From Callipepla californica brunnescens (Eukaryota; Chordata; Aves; Galliformes; Odontophoridae), in contig JALIRH010000004.1 of the NCBI GenBank assembly GCA_023055505.1, forward strand, positions 21,199,368-21,263,367: a stretch of DNA of 64,000 bases, given 5' to 3'. Below are positions 48,279-60,374 of the stretch, in pieces. A program made the translations under genes and the position numbers. Every line of letters starts with the position of its first letter. Position 1 is the stretch's first letter. The notes below the pieces were generated by a model. The model was not told the DNA's origin, did not search any database, and was given only the letters and a program-made list of their open reading frames with translations.

Positions 48279-49625
48279 AAGACGCTGACTTGCCAGTCTG
48301 AAAGTGGTGAATGCTAGTTTGCATTTCAGGTGCACTAGACATTTCATTCACAGCTCATTTACACTGCTGCAGTTCATGTGGCCACTGCTGTCGGAGTCAT
48401 TCGTGGTAACCACACTATTCCCCTTTCAAACATTTAGGGAGGAGAACTTCCACTGGAAGAGATTCATTTGCCTACAGCATCAGTTAGGACACCCTCTTTG
48501 TGGTTTTCTTAGTTGAGTCATCATTCGGAATAGGAAAGTGGTATATCCCAAAAGCAGGGGTGTGTTCCTATGCATTACATACTAATTTTCCAAGGAAATT
48601 CATTTATTACTATGGTTTAAACTGCATTCTGCTATGTATGATAAACATTTCTACAATTACCAATTTTTTAGGAAACAGAAGAAAAAGAAAATAATTCAAA
48701 TGAGGAAAAGTAAGATTAAAAAAGATTGGTTTGACAAAAGCTTTGAGTCTCAGGTGGCCTCTCTGAAAAGAGAGCTATTTGCAGACTACAATGCAGCAAA
48801 GTAAAACATTAATACATTCTCAAATAAGAAAGGAGCAAACTAAACAGGATATCTCTGAGGCTACTTTTCCCTTTTCCTGATGTTCCAAACACTTGTGGTT
48901 CCCACCACAAAAGGAGTCTGAATTCTCTGAGGCACCAGGCACAACTGCAATATCGACAACACTTGGTTGTGCTTGCAGAGCTTGGATTACAGGAGTGAAA
49001 ACACTTCAGAGCTTGGATCACATTCTTAATACAAACTATGGGTTCATCATCTGTCAGTTCACCTGACAGACAAAAGCAAGTTTCGTTCTACATTATTGTA
49101 GTTTCTCATATCCAAAGAAATTATTTATAAAAAGGAGCTTTCTTCCCCATTTTTTTTTTAACTAAATCTACATTACACTGACTTAAATTCATTCCTCTTC
49201 CTAGTTTCACTAGATTTACCGAAGTACAAATAAGAAGCAGAATGCTGCCTTCCTTTATACTTACAGAATAAAACAAACATTCAATAATAAATGATTGTGT
49301 TTTCAAGCGCTCTGCAGGACACTGCGGTCTCTCACTTACACTGCCTATTTTCTCTTTCGCAGAAGGGAAAGAAGGAAAATGCAATTATCTGAAATCTCAT
49401 GCAATCTGATCAATTCAAGTATGTTCACTAGTACAGGCATTTCTGTCACAGGAGGGAAAATGGATAAGTATCAGCAAAAAGTGAAATTACACAAGATTTT
49501 TCAGCGTCAGGCTGACTGTTTCACTCTAACCTTTAATCAGGAATCCAAAGAATATGTCTATTCAAAATGTATCCTTTTGCTGTGCTGAGAACAAAACACG
49601 GACAATTTTACTAATCCCAGACTCC

Positions 49626-49674
49626 AAAAAAAAAAAAGAAAAAAAGAAAAAAAGAAAAGAAAAGAAAAGAAAAG
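49626..49674. repeat. (GAAAA)n simple repeat
   Basis: A 12-base A-run is followed by G-interrupted A-tracts that settle into GAAAA units. It is an all-purine plus strand about 49 bp long. Confidence 0.88.
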
Positions 49675-51367
49675 CATCACTAGCTGATTTTCCACATCCC
49701 TTCTACTTGACAAGCTAAGCAGAAAAAAATGTTGAATGAAGGCAAAATAAATTTGTAGCAGCAAATGCCGGATTTGGCAGACTTTGCAAGCAGCATAGGC
49801 TGATGTCAGGTCTAGAAAGTCTATAATAACTGAAGTTATAAAGTAAGACTATATCAAAGCCTCTTAGGATAAAGACAACAGAAGTATAGTTTCTACTAAT
49901 GCAGAGATAATTGTGGTACCCCAGTATACGGAGGTAGCTCAAAAAACAAAGTTGCTTGCAGCTTGACATATACTTTATTTGGCATAACAAGAATCCCACA
50001 TTACATGGCATGCCACCCCATGTGGCTATACACATCTGCAGCAAGGAAATGCAGGTGTTTAACAAAATTATTTCTAGTTGTACAATACAGATATCAATGC
50101 TTCTGAAGAGGCCTACCACACATTGATCATACCACTATCAACCAACCCACTGATGGGAATAATGCATAGAAAGCCAAGCAGGATTTCAGAAACGTAAACT
50201 TTGGAGGAAAAAAAAAAGAGGAAAGATCTTGTAAACCAAGTTCAAGTTAAAAAAAGACAACAATCCAGAGTTATGGGGAACGTCAGTTTGGAGATTAAAT
50301 ATTTGTATGTTGTGATATTTGTAAGATCTTCTGCCTCGTTTTGCTTTTTCTCCCAGTGGTAGCACACTACATGCTGACACCGTAAGAGGTGCTCGTAGCT
50401 CACAGAAAAAGGGACAAACCTGAAAAGAGCAGGTTAAATTGGAGCAAGCTGAAACGTAAGTAGGGACAGATATTTGCTACATGTGTGAAAACTAAATCTA
50501 AGATAAGCCCTCCCGCTTTTAACAAAGCATTCATAAAAGATGCAACCAAAGCAGCAATCAGGTTTTTGTTTTGTTTTTTTTTTAATGCAGCCTTTATAAA
50601 AGATTGGATTTGCAGATCTAAACAGAAAGGGATAAGGCAGGAGACTTTGCACTTAATTCCTGACACAAGCAAACAAAACCAATTAAACAGCTTTCATGTG
50701 TGAATATACATTAAAGGCTGCTGTAGGATTTTGGCTTTTGTGGCTTGAATAACTGCACACTCAGCTTATGTCAGATTAAAACTAAATAATCTCAGGTACA
50801 GAATCTTCCCTCCTGGCAATTAGGGAAGCGAGTGGCCCAATGAGACTTGCTTGCCACTGATCTTTGTGATCCTAGTAATGTCTTAAATGCAGAAGAGAAC
50901 ACAGACAGCGTTAAAAGTTTTCAAACTTGGGTTTCCAGCAACAAGACAAATTCCAGTCATTTCCCACCTATGATCTTAGGTTAACAGTGCTGCTTAACTC
51001 TCAAACAACTACTAAAATATCAGACTGAAAAACAGGCATGCAATATTCTCTTTCTGAAGTTAGCTGGACCATTCACAAATGTTGCTACATTCAGGAACTA
51101 ACATTATCCCCAGGGTAGATGGTTTTTCAAGGGAAAACTGAACTTACAGAGATTTCTCTGTGACTTTTAAGCCATCAGGGAGGTGAAAAAAAGCATATAT
51201 ACAATATCCAAAATGGAATATGTTCCTGCAATATTAATCTGCTCATCTATTTGCCTTGCACAAGCTTGACTCATTTACACTAAATATTAAAGCTGACCAT
51301 AAAATTATCATAATGGGCTTTGAACACATCAACATGCGCTAAGTACAGAACACCCCAACCTCCCTCC

Positions 51368-51391
51368 AAAAAAAAAAAAAAAAAAAAAAAA
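51368..51391. repeat. A-run of 24
   Basis: Uninterrupted A residues. No retroposed body recognised upstream. Confidence 0.9.
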
Positions 51392-54300
51392 CCTAATTCA
51401 ATAGACAATAAGAAAAAAAAGGTACAACTGATTTAAAGCTATCAAAAACTGGCTTTTCAAAACTGCTCATGGATGCCGTCTGGAATACCTTTAAGAAATA
51501 CACTCACCTTAATACATAGCACTAACTATTCTACACTTTAAATTCTAGTTAAACTTTGTTGATGACTCTTCTGGTAAAATAAAATTTCTGCTAAACTGTA
51601 TAAAATGGAAAATACTTTAAAACAAATGATTTTATTTTTGGTTAAACAAAAGTATTGTTGCTCTGGGTCAGTCCCAGAGCAATTTGAAAAAGCACACAGG
51701 AAAAAAAAAAAAGCCTTATAGAGTACAGGAAATTTGCAACTACATCTTAGTACTCTGCTCATGAAAATTAGCCCGTACTCTAAGAAAAAAATTAAGTTGC
51801 TATTTTATAGCTAGAAATCAGGTACTTCCATCATAAGTCTAAAAGGTATCTTTACTCTTTTCTCCAATATTACATACATTGCACTAATACAATGGAATTT
51901 AGTCCACCTAATGAGAAGCAACACCAGAGATGCAGCACAGAAGTTACTTGGAGGTCAGGGAAAGTCACAGTGACAAAGTTAGTAATTTCCTATTAACAGC
52001 AATACATGTGCAGGGAATAAAAAGAGGATACTTATCAGCAACTTTAGTACAATGTTGTTTCTGCATTATCACTACCACTGAATGCACAAGCACTCATTCC
52101 TCAGCACCAGTGTACTACAGATAAAACAGAAAATATCCTCATGATTTCCCAGTTCTGTATTCACTAAGAGACTGAGTAAGTTGACTTCAGGAATAAATAT
52201 GTGCTGTAGTAGGATTCAAATCAGTGAACTTACCAATACACATTATCTTTAAGATGCACTGAGTGTAAAATATACCTACCATTCTATTTCCTTGCATTTT
52301 ATTACTTGAAACCTAGACCAGGAATGCAAACTTGTTTTTACTCAAAGATACATTTTCAACACACTCCATTTCCAAGCAGGAGAAATGTAATACACTGCTC
52401 TCAGCTACTTCACAGTAGTAATAGAAAATCCTGTCTCAGGTATCCCACCACACAATTTTCAAAGCATAGCAATCTTTTGCAAACAATCAGCAGCACACTG
52501 TTAATTTCACTTCGTTATTCAACAATGAAACAGCAATTACACCACAAAATGTTAAAGAAAAACTAGAAAAACATGATTGGTGTTAAGAAGATACAGATGT
52601 GCTCAAGTCTATCACTTTCACCCGGAAGACATTCAAATTTTTGTGGCTTAAAAGCTGTGAATATGGTTTTACAAGTCAGAAACATTTTGAAGTGTCTTGA
52701 GTTGCTCTTTGCTGTACCAAGCTGGGTATCTAGGTTATATAAACCAGGAACCAGGTCACAAATCCAAGGTTTCATAAAACTATACTCTGATCCTTTACAA
52801 TGTTGATAAAGCATTAAAAAGTGACACCTTATGCATAAAGAGATGCTCCAAGTCCAAATGAAGTTTTGATTTGGGTGGTGGTATGGAAAGACAGAAAAAT
52901 ACCAGCCTGAGAAACGTCAAGCCTGTGCCCTTTTCAAATAAGATAGGCTGACAGATGAACTTCCCATTGGTTTCTGTTTTGCTTTATTGCTGCTTTTGTT
53001 TTTTAAATCATCTCAAGCATAGTGCCTAGCTTTTCCTTTACAAATGTGAGGCTTGGGGAAAAAGACCAACAAATAAGCAAATGGAAAATGAAAAATCTAC
53101 AGTGAAGTCCAAAGAAAATACTACCCTGAAAAAAAAAACCTTGGAGAATAGTAGATCTCTCACAAAAGGCTGAAACTTCCTATCTCATTTTGGCAATATA
53201 AAAGTGCTCTTTTAAAATAACCATTAACTAGCAAACAGAGCAAGGAATGTCTCTTCATTGATCCAAGTCTCTCCTAATAGTGCTAGTGGAAACACTTCTA
53301 GTATAATTCTCTGCTAGCCACACCAGAACAAATGAGCAGCACACTTTATTGCTTATTTAAGTTTGCATGCCTCTCAAGTAATGTTACCTTTTATCAAAAA
53401 GGTGTCATTTTCAGCAATACCAAGCTGCTACCAGTCCCAGGTGCACACTCAAGTAAGCAGAGGTCCACTAGTGTGGTATAAGAAGGACTCATGAAGCCCC
53501 ACCAGGATCACCTGAGCGGCTGTTTGCTTTGGCTCATGTACTCACAGCTGCACCTCTCTCCCTCATGCCATTGCCTCTCCTAGCTGGCAGCTATACCACG
53601 CCCTGTATAAATAAGATTCAGCTGAGTCCCACTGCAGTTAAAAACTTCCGGGTGTTGATCTTTTTATTCCCTCCTGATAATTCTAGATGTTGCATCTCTA
53701 GAAAATTTTTGCCATACCTTTTTCAGACAGCTAAGGGTAAAAACAGATGAATTGGGAGATATTCTTCTACTCTGAGATAAAGCGATGAAACATCATGAGT
53801 AGGAGTTATAAACACCTGATACTCCCTGAGCATACGCCCTGGGTGTGTCCATCACATCACTCAGGCCTGGCACTCCCTATGGCTGCAGTTTTGATCTAAA
53901 ATTCAAGAGCAAAATCATTGTGGTTGGATAGAAATGAAGCAACAGAGAGAGCAGTATTGCTTTTAATTGCCTCACCCTTAGAACATCTTTGAATACAAGG
54001 AGACGTATAAGTGGTACATACATTCTCCTAACGGTACTGAGAAAAGTTACCTCTGGTAACGTGGTGGAATATGTACGGCAAACTCAAAACCAGACCTCAT
54101 GTTAATCATTTTTGGCCACAATTTTCAACTAGACAATTCTACTTAAGTCACACTCTGTCAGTCAGCATGGAACCTAATTCACGGTAAATAAGCAAGATCT
54201 CATGCTCAAATGATCACTGAAATTATCTTGTTCCCTGAGACTGTCACACATCCCCAACTCCCTTCCTGTTGATGAGGAAAAGCAAAGAGGTGTGAGAGAC

Positions 54301-56206
54301 AAATAAATACAACTGTTTTACCACAAATAAACCCAACTTGTACATACCGAGTGCCTATATGCTAGTATTTCAGTCTCGTTTTAAAAGGAAAAGAAGTACC
54401 TTTCAAAATGCAGATATTAACACGTTAAAAGATGACAGCTGTGGTCCTTCTAATTCTTTTTGGATCAAAATACTTAGCTCTACATAAGAATTCTAATTAA
54501 CTACAGAAACACAGGTAGCAGGAATAATCAAACAGATTTGGATTGCAATATCCCCAAACAGTTAGCTTGAAAACTCCATCAACCTCAGATTCTTTCCATT
54601 ATCAGTACTACTGATGATTTTAACCCTGGTATCACTTCGGATTTTGTCCCCAGTTCTGAGACATCCTGCTCTTCTCCATTCAGTGGGGCTGACCTAAAAT
54701 CTGACCTAGCTTTGCTCATTCCCACATTACTTGGACTGTTCTACTGTATTAGTGCAGACTTCCTTCTACCTGCATTTCTGTATCCTCCTGAAGAAACCCC
54801 TACACAGAACAGTCCTATTCACATCTTTATTACTGCACTGTTATATTCTTCGTAACAAATGGTGAATAAGAACATAAACCTGCAGGAAAAAAGCAGGAGC
54901 TACAGACTAAAGGGCAACAAGGTATGCCTTTCACCAAAAAAGAAGCACAAAAATGACAATATATTTACAAAAAGAGCTCCAATGAGACCAGCTTCTATCA
55001 CATATGGACTAATTGGGTTCAAAGAAACAAAAGAAAAAGGAGTTATTTTGTATTTTGATCTTGAAATCCCTAAACACAATACAGCATTAGTTATTTGAAC
55101 CAAAGACCTCACAAAACTGTCAGCTAAACAACAGGTCCATTTACAAAACAACCATGTGTCAAAATTTTTGAATGTATGAACAATATTACCAAACTCTACA
55201 CAAACTATCTGTAAATCAAATATGGAGCCCACTCCTTAATAAAAAGGTGACAAAAAGATTGGAAATGCAAATGTACGAACACAGCTTTTCATGAGACACA
55301 TGGGCACGCTGTATCACGGGGCAGCCCCTCAAACAAGGCCTAAACCTTTGATTTGCAGTAGCTTTCATTTTCACTTAAGAACCTGAAGATTTCTGAACGT
55401 TTCCTAGGAAAAAACTTATGCCAAAGTGAGAAAGTCGAGGCAGTATCTTTCTTTATTGTAAGGTGCATTTTATTCTAAAAGCAGATTAGAACAACTTGAA
55501 ACTAACTCATTTTCATACTGGGGAAAAAAAAACAAAACACACATTACTCATTTTGGTTTCAGTGGAGTATCTGACTCTAAGACAGACCATGAGAAGCCTC
55601 GACAGTATGAATCTCACTGAAAAGAAGACAGAATTGGCAGTTTGTGAATTGGTACATTAGGTCAGTGGCAGAAAGGACCTGGGAAAGAGGTCCTTTAAAT
55701 ATCAAATTCATGTTTTTCAGAAAAACACTAAATATCAAATATATCACATTGTAAAATAACATTTAAAGATTGAATTACAAGCCAAAACTCTTTAAAATTA
55801 TTATCTACAAAATTACATTAACAGATGGGAACACTATGCCTACTATTATGAATTTAACATGTATTTGGAAAACAATAAAACTGAGATTACAGATACATTT
55901 TTGCAAAATGCATTTTAAACAGAACTCTTCAGAGCTTTAGCGCAGTCACCTGTTAAAAACAGGCTCCAGAAGCGATTTACAGGAATGATTAAACTTCACA
56001 GTAATTGACAGATGGCTTCTTTCATCTTGCAACTAAGCTTTCAACCTAGGTCTGCACACCCACCTCCGGTCACAGAGGTGACTGGTTTTCTTATTACTTA
56101 AGTTTCAAAGCTCCATGCATTTCCTGAGCTGTGATTCTAACCCACCCCCCACCATAATACTGACTAATAGTTCCTTAGAAATACCAACATAAAATCGACT
56201 GCCAAA

Positions 56207-56334
56207 TTAAATATTGTTCTCCAGCTTAGCAGCTTCCTCTCCCTTGGATCTCATCCTGGCTATTACAGCTGACACCGTTGCATTCAGACAGCTCTGGAAG
56301 CTGGGCAGGCTTTGCTGCTCCCCTCCGCTGCAAT
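56207..56334 (-). other. Candidate exon with strong acceptor, open to a stop
   Basis: The minus strand shows CAGCTCTTGCTCCTGTTCTCCATTGCAG, a very good 3' splice site, ending at 56335. The following 128 nt are GC-richer than the surroundings. One frame, with its first base completing a split codon, reads through FQSCLNATVSAVIARMRSKG and EEAAKLENNI to a TAA at 56207-56209, a plausible C-terminus. This frame also stays open upstream of the acceptor as part of a 90-codon frame from an ATG at 56479. A second frame is open for 33 codons. No clear poly(A) signal follows closely, and no family is recognised. It could be a terminal coding exon, a non-coding RNA exon, or chance. Confidence 0.25.
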
Positions 56335-57544
56335 GGAGAACAGGAGCAAGAGCTGCAGTATTTGTGCTGGACGTGGCAATGTGAACGGATTCAGATAGGA
56401 GACTAACCATTATGTTAGGAATGGCTTTTTGGTGGGACAGCCTCAACCTGATTGTTGTACAAGTCACACAGTTGGACACCTATCAGATAGCAGCAGGATT
56501 CTGCAATTTATTTGAACAGACAACCCAAGATGGACAGGAAACATTCAAGCACAAGTATAATCCAAACTGGTCTCAACAGATCCTCTCTACCAGGACACAA
56601 AGAAGAAAATCAGTAGCTGGGAGTTCACAACCAGAACGGGATCATTTTCCACACATGTTCTCATACTTTTTACAAGTATCCAGGACAAAAACATGGCAAC
56701 TTACTATTGCTAAAGTGCTACTTTGTTTTTAAGCAAATTGAAACATATTACCACTAAATCATGACAGAAAGAGGTTTTTCTTGTTTATGTTTACTGGTTA
56801 ACAGACACTCCTGCCCCTCCGCAGCTTCTAGATTACCAAATGATAGGAGCAGCCATTTAAGGAGTAGCAGCAGGGTATTAGGACAATGCTGCTTTCCAGG
56901 CAAGTAGGTTTAGACCAAAGCTGAGGAAACTTCAAGCGAACAATTAGATGTATATTTCTGACAGGAATCTTAGTTTTGACTGTTCCATCTATTAATAAGG
57001 TAAGAGTTAAGTGTTAGTTAACAAACAGAGGGAAGAGTAGTAATAGAATGGCATGCCTATGAATAATAAAAAACAGGTAGCCTACAGTTTTGTATCATAA
57101 ATACTGCATATATCTTATCAGGAGTATGGACAATATGAGGTCATAAAGAATGAAAAGTGTGCTTCAGAGCAAGTGGGAAAAGTGCTAAGCACAAATAATT
57201 CCGAACTTTGACGAATCATTCCACAGATAATCAACTTCTTTAAATTCTGTCAACTCTTTCCATCTTTTCATTGCAATACAGAGGAAACATCTGCTATGAC
57301 TGTTTCCAGCATTGCGAAAAACAGTGAACTCTGAAGTTCTGTCATAGCTACCTTCTCCACAGCTACAGCAGATACCAAGGTCTTTCAAACCCAAGTCTCA
57401 AAAAAAAAAAACCAACAACAAAAACTGAGAACCCTGGTGGACAGTTCTTCCAAAATAAATAATTCAGAAGCCTTCATTACTAAAAGAGAAACCAAGTGCC
57501 AAAAAGAAAACAGAGCAACTTGTTCTCTGGGCAGCACAGAAACA
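56335..57544. other. Unique stretch, nothing recognised
   Basis: Open frames overlap on both strands at 56.3-56.7 kb without a domain. An A-run of 12 lies at 57400-57411, just before the CR1 fragment. Confidence 0.5.
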
Positions 57545-57722
57545 CCTAGCACACACTACCACAGGCTGCCTGGAGAGCCTGCAGGAACTCATCCTAGAAA
57601 CAGTTGACACTCATCTAGAAAAGGCCCCAAGCAGCCTCGACTAACTTGAAAGTTCTTCCAGCTTTATGTGTGGCACTGAAGCACACGACCTCTAGTGGTC
57701 CCTTCAAATCACCCAGCATAAG
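57545..57722 (+). mobile_element. CR1 LINE 3' end fragment (degraded)
   Basis: CCACAGGCTGCCTGGAGAGC, then ACTCATCTAGAAAAGGCCCC, AAGCAGCCT, and finally GACCTCTAGTGGTCCCTTCA follow the order of the CR1 3' untranslated region, in which a GGCTGCCCAGAGAGG box, a TCTGGAC...GGGCA...CCTG segment and a final GACCTCCAGAGGTCCCTTCC box are conserved. The terminal ATTCTATGA-type repeats are not visible. Divergence is higher than in the copy at 33.9 kb. The 5' limit is approximate. Confidence 0.85.
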
Positions 57723-58216
57723 AGTTTTCAATACCCATCCGACAGAAATACATTTCCAGCAAGCCACATCTTTCCCTGTATTAGCCAGACTAGTAGTAAA
57801 CTCTCATGTAACTACATGACATCCAATAGATTGCCAGTCAATGCTTTAACAACACATCAAAAATTATGACAATTATGACTGTAGTACCCTAAGTTTATCA
57901 CCACAATAATTAGTTACTACTCTTATAATATTCACAATAGATTTTCCTAGATTACACTTACCACATTACTAACAGATGTTTTCTTCATTAGACAAAAGCA
58001 GTATATATGAGAGGCCAGGGAAGTATTAGTTCTGAGTTAGCTAACACAAAACGTTGGACAAGAGATGAACAGACAAGAAGGAAATCTAGATCCATGATTT
58101 CTCACTTTCATGGTCAAGTCTTGATTGTTATCATAGCTAATTAGAAAATCAACTGTTTCTAATTTAATTTCCCTGTTATTATTTTTTATCAATGAAGCAT
58201 GCATGTTGTAACACGC

Positions 58217-58249
58217 AAAAAAAAAAAAAAAAAGAAAAAAGAAAAAGAA
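58217..58249. repeat. A-rich simple repeat
   Basis: Seventeen A residues followed by two G-interrupted A-tracts. Confidence 0.85.
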
Positions 58250-58845
58250 CAAAGCAATTATGGAAATATGGAAACGTGAATTATGTATTTAAGTTGTGTG
58301 CTAAATGTGTGTGCTTTCCTTGAATGTCAAACCTAACACTATTTCAAGACACAGCTATGAATAAACCTGTCTCTGCTCTGAGGTGTCACGTTTACTATGA
58401 ACATACGCTTCAGATTTCTACTATGCAAAGTTGCATTTGAACTGCAAATCCATGGGAGAAGGTTATCCTTGAAGGAAAAGATGTTTTGTCAGTACTTCCT
58501 CTTAGGCTGGATCAGTGTAGCTGTACAGACCTCTAACAGCCTTAGAGCAGAAGAGAACTGACCAGTTTGCTTCTCTGCTCCTACCAACAGGAAGAAACAG
58601 TGTCCATGTTCCAGCTTGCCTAAGTTTCTTCCAAGCAATTAAAATTTTAATCCTAATGTAGAGTGCTTTTGAGAAGGTCCAAGTGGTGCTGTAGAAAAGC
58701 TGTATCATTACATAAAGCTTTACTGTTATAAGCACCTGGGCTTTCTTTTATACCAAGAAATATCTAGCCTCTCTAACAACTATTGCATGAATGAAGCCTG
58801 TACCAACATATCTCAGTAGCTGCATGCTTCATGGGAAGATTTGGA

Positions 58846-58920
58846 TTCATATATATGTATGAAATCAATGTATATATCTATATATCTCTGAATATATTAA
58901 ATACATATTCATTTATATTA
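58846..58920. repeat. TA-rich low-complexity patch
   Basis: Repeated ATATATGTAT and TATATCTATATATC-like words. It is almost free of G and C. Confidence 0.65.
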
Positions 58921-60337
58921 ATCTTTTTCCCCTCCTACACTCAGAATCAAAGGTGTTATACACTACAACAGCACACACATCCAGAGACAGTTCTGTAAGG
59001 TTTTCAAAGAAGGCAGAATTATCTTGACCTCTAATGAGGGAGCAACAAAGAAGTCACATGAGATTTTGAAGAATATCAACTCCTAAGAATCCTAAAGAAA
59101 TAACATTATAGTTATCCTTTTAAGTGGGAAGGGAAGATAAGAGTTCTTAAATCTTAACTGAGTCAAGATTGACATAATAAAGGCCTCAAAAGAACAATCA
59201 TTTCAGAAGTGAGAAGGTACAAAGGGGATTTTGGAGATAACCTAAGAAGTAACATTCCCCCAGCTGTGATTCCCAACACATTAGCTCACAGAATATCTTT
59301 TTATTTCTAGTGCCTCTTCACAACAGATAGCCTGGGGAGCTCAGCTCTTTAGAAAGCAGAACTAAAGAGCACTCTACCAGGGGTCCTCCTGAATGACATA
59401 GCCAACCTAAAGCACAAATTCATAGCATAATTGATGCTTCCAGCTAACAGGAGCTGCTCTAAGTTTCACCTTCCATTTCACATATCATCAGTTGGCAGTG
59501 TGTGATTATTACCTCTCTCACCTTCGAAGGCGAAACATTTCTGGTCTGAAAGATGGGCACTTATTTATTTTAAAAATACTTGTGGAGACTCACAGGAAAA
59601 AGTTTATAATATGCTTTAAAAAGTGTGATATTGCTTCCTCTGAGCGCTGAATTAATAAGGCAAGCTCTCCTTTTAAACATTTATACTGCTAGTTTCCTAC
59701 TTCAAATGAGTTAGTGAAACTAGTGAATATCTTATATGAAAAATGATAAATTGATTTTACTAAATTCTTGTTTCCATAGGTATGAGAGAAAAATGCATTA
59801 AACAGCCATTTCATTCAGCATTTCCACCTTCACACTGACCATTAGCGCACAGAATAGAAAGTGTAAGGATAATGTGTTACTTGTGAAGAATCTTTTTATG
59901 TAGCTCTGGTTCAAGGAGGGATTTCATTCATTCATTCTATTTTTAAAATCTGTGAAACAGGGCTGAAGTTTCAGCTAATCTCATTTCTTTCAGATGTCAG
60001 TTCAGAAAGAAGAGGAAAGATTTGCTTTCAACTTTGAGCAGCTTAGCTTGTAGGTCCCTCTGCAAGAGAGGCTTGTCCATTATTCAGATCCATCCACTCA
60101 CAATTAAGTGCCCAAATCTCCCTCAATGGGCCAAAGAAACCCAAGAAATTTGTTATATAATTACACTGGTCAGTTCTTGAAGGGAGAATGTGGGCACACA
60201 GAACTACAGAACATCATGATTCTCCCTCCAAGTAAGTTACAAAACCCCATGGAGACTTTTGCCACCTGACTAAAGGCAGTTTGTCTTTAGATAGTTAGAT
60301 GATAAATTAATGCTTTGAGGTTGCATACCATGCAAAT

Positions 60338-60374
60338 AAAAAAAAAAAAGGCAAACAAAAACAAACAAAAAAAA
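60338..60374. repeat. A-rich repeat with AAAC units
   Basis: A 12-base A-run followed by CAAAAACAAACA-type units and a second A-run. Confidence 0.8.

Larger units (their letters stand above)
41645..56206. other. Unique AT-rich stretch, probably intronic
   Basis: No gene, RNA gene or further transposon recognised. The longest open frame, 134 codons on the minus strand at 49715-50119, is rich in Cys, Leu, Ser and Tyr codons without a recognisable domain. The stretch holds many simple repeats listed separately. A GC-richer patch at 42.8-43.1 kb is open in several frames without a consistent signal. Confidence 0.55.

Noticed and set aside
49715..50119. 134-codon minus-strand open frame, the longest in the window
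   Set aside because: Composition is that of translated AT-rich DNA (Cys, Leu, Tyr, Ser, Phe), with no domain, no splice sites at its borders and no start context of note.
53600..53640. TATAAATAA in a GC-richer context, possible LTR promoter
   Set aside because: No terminal TG...CA pair, target duplication or second LTR was found.
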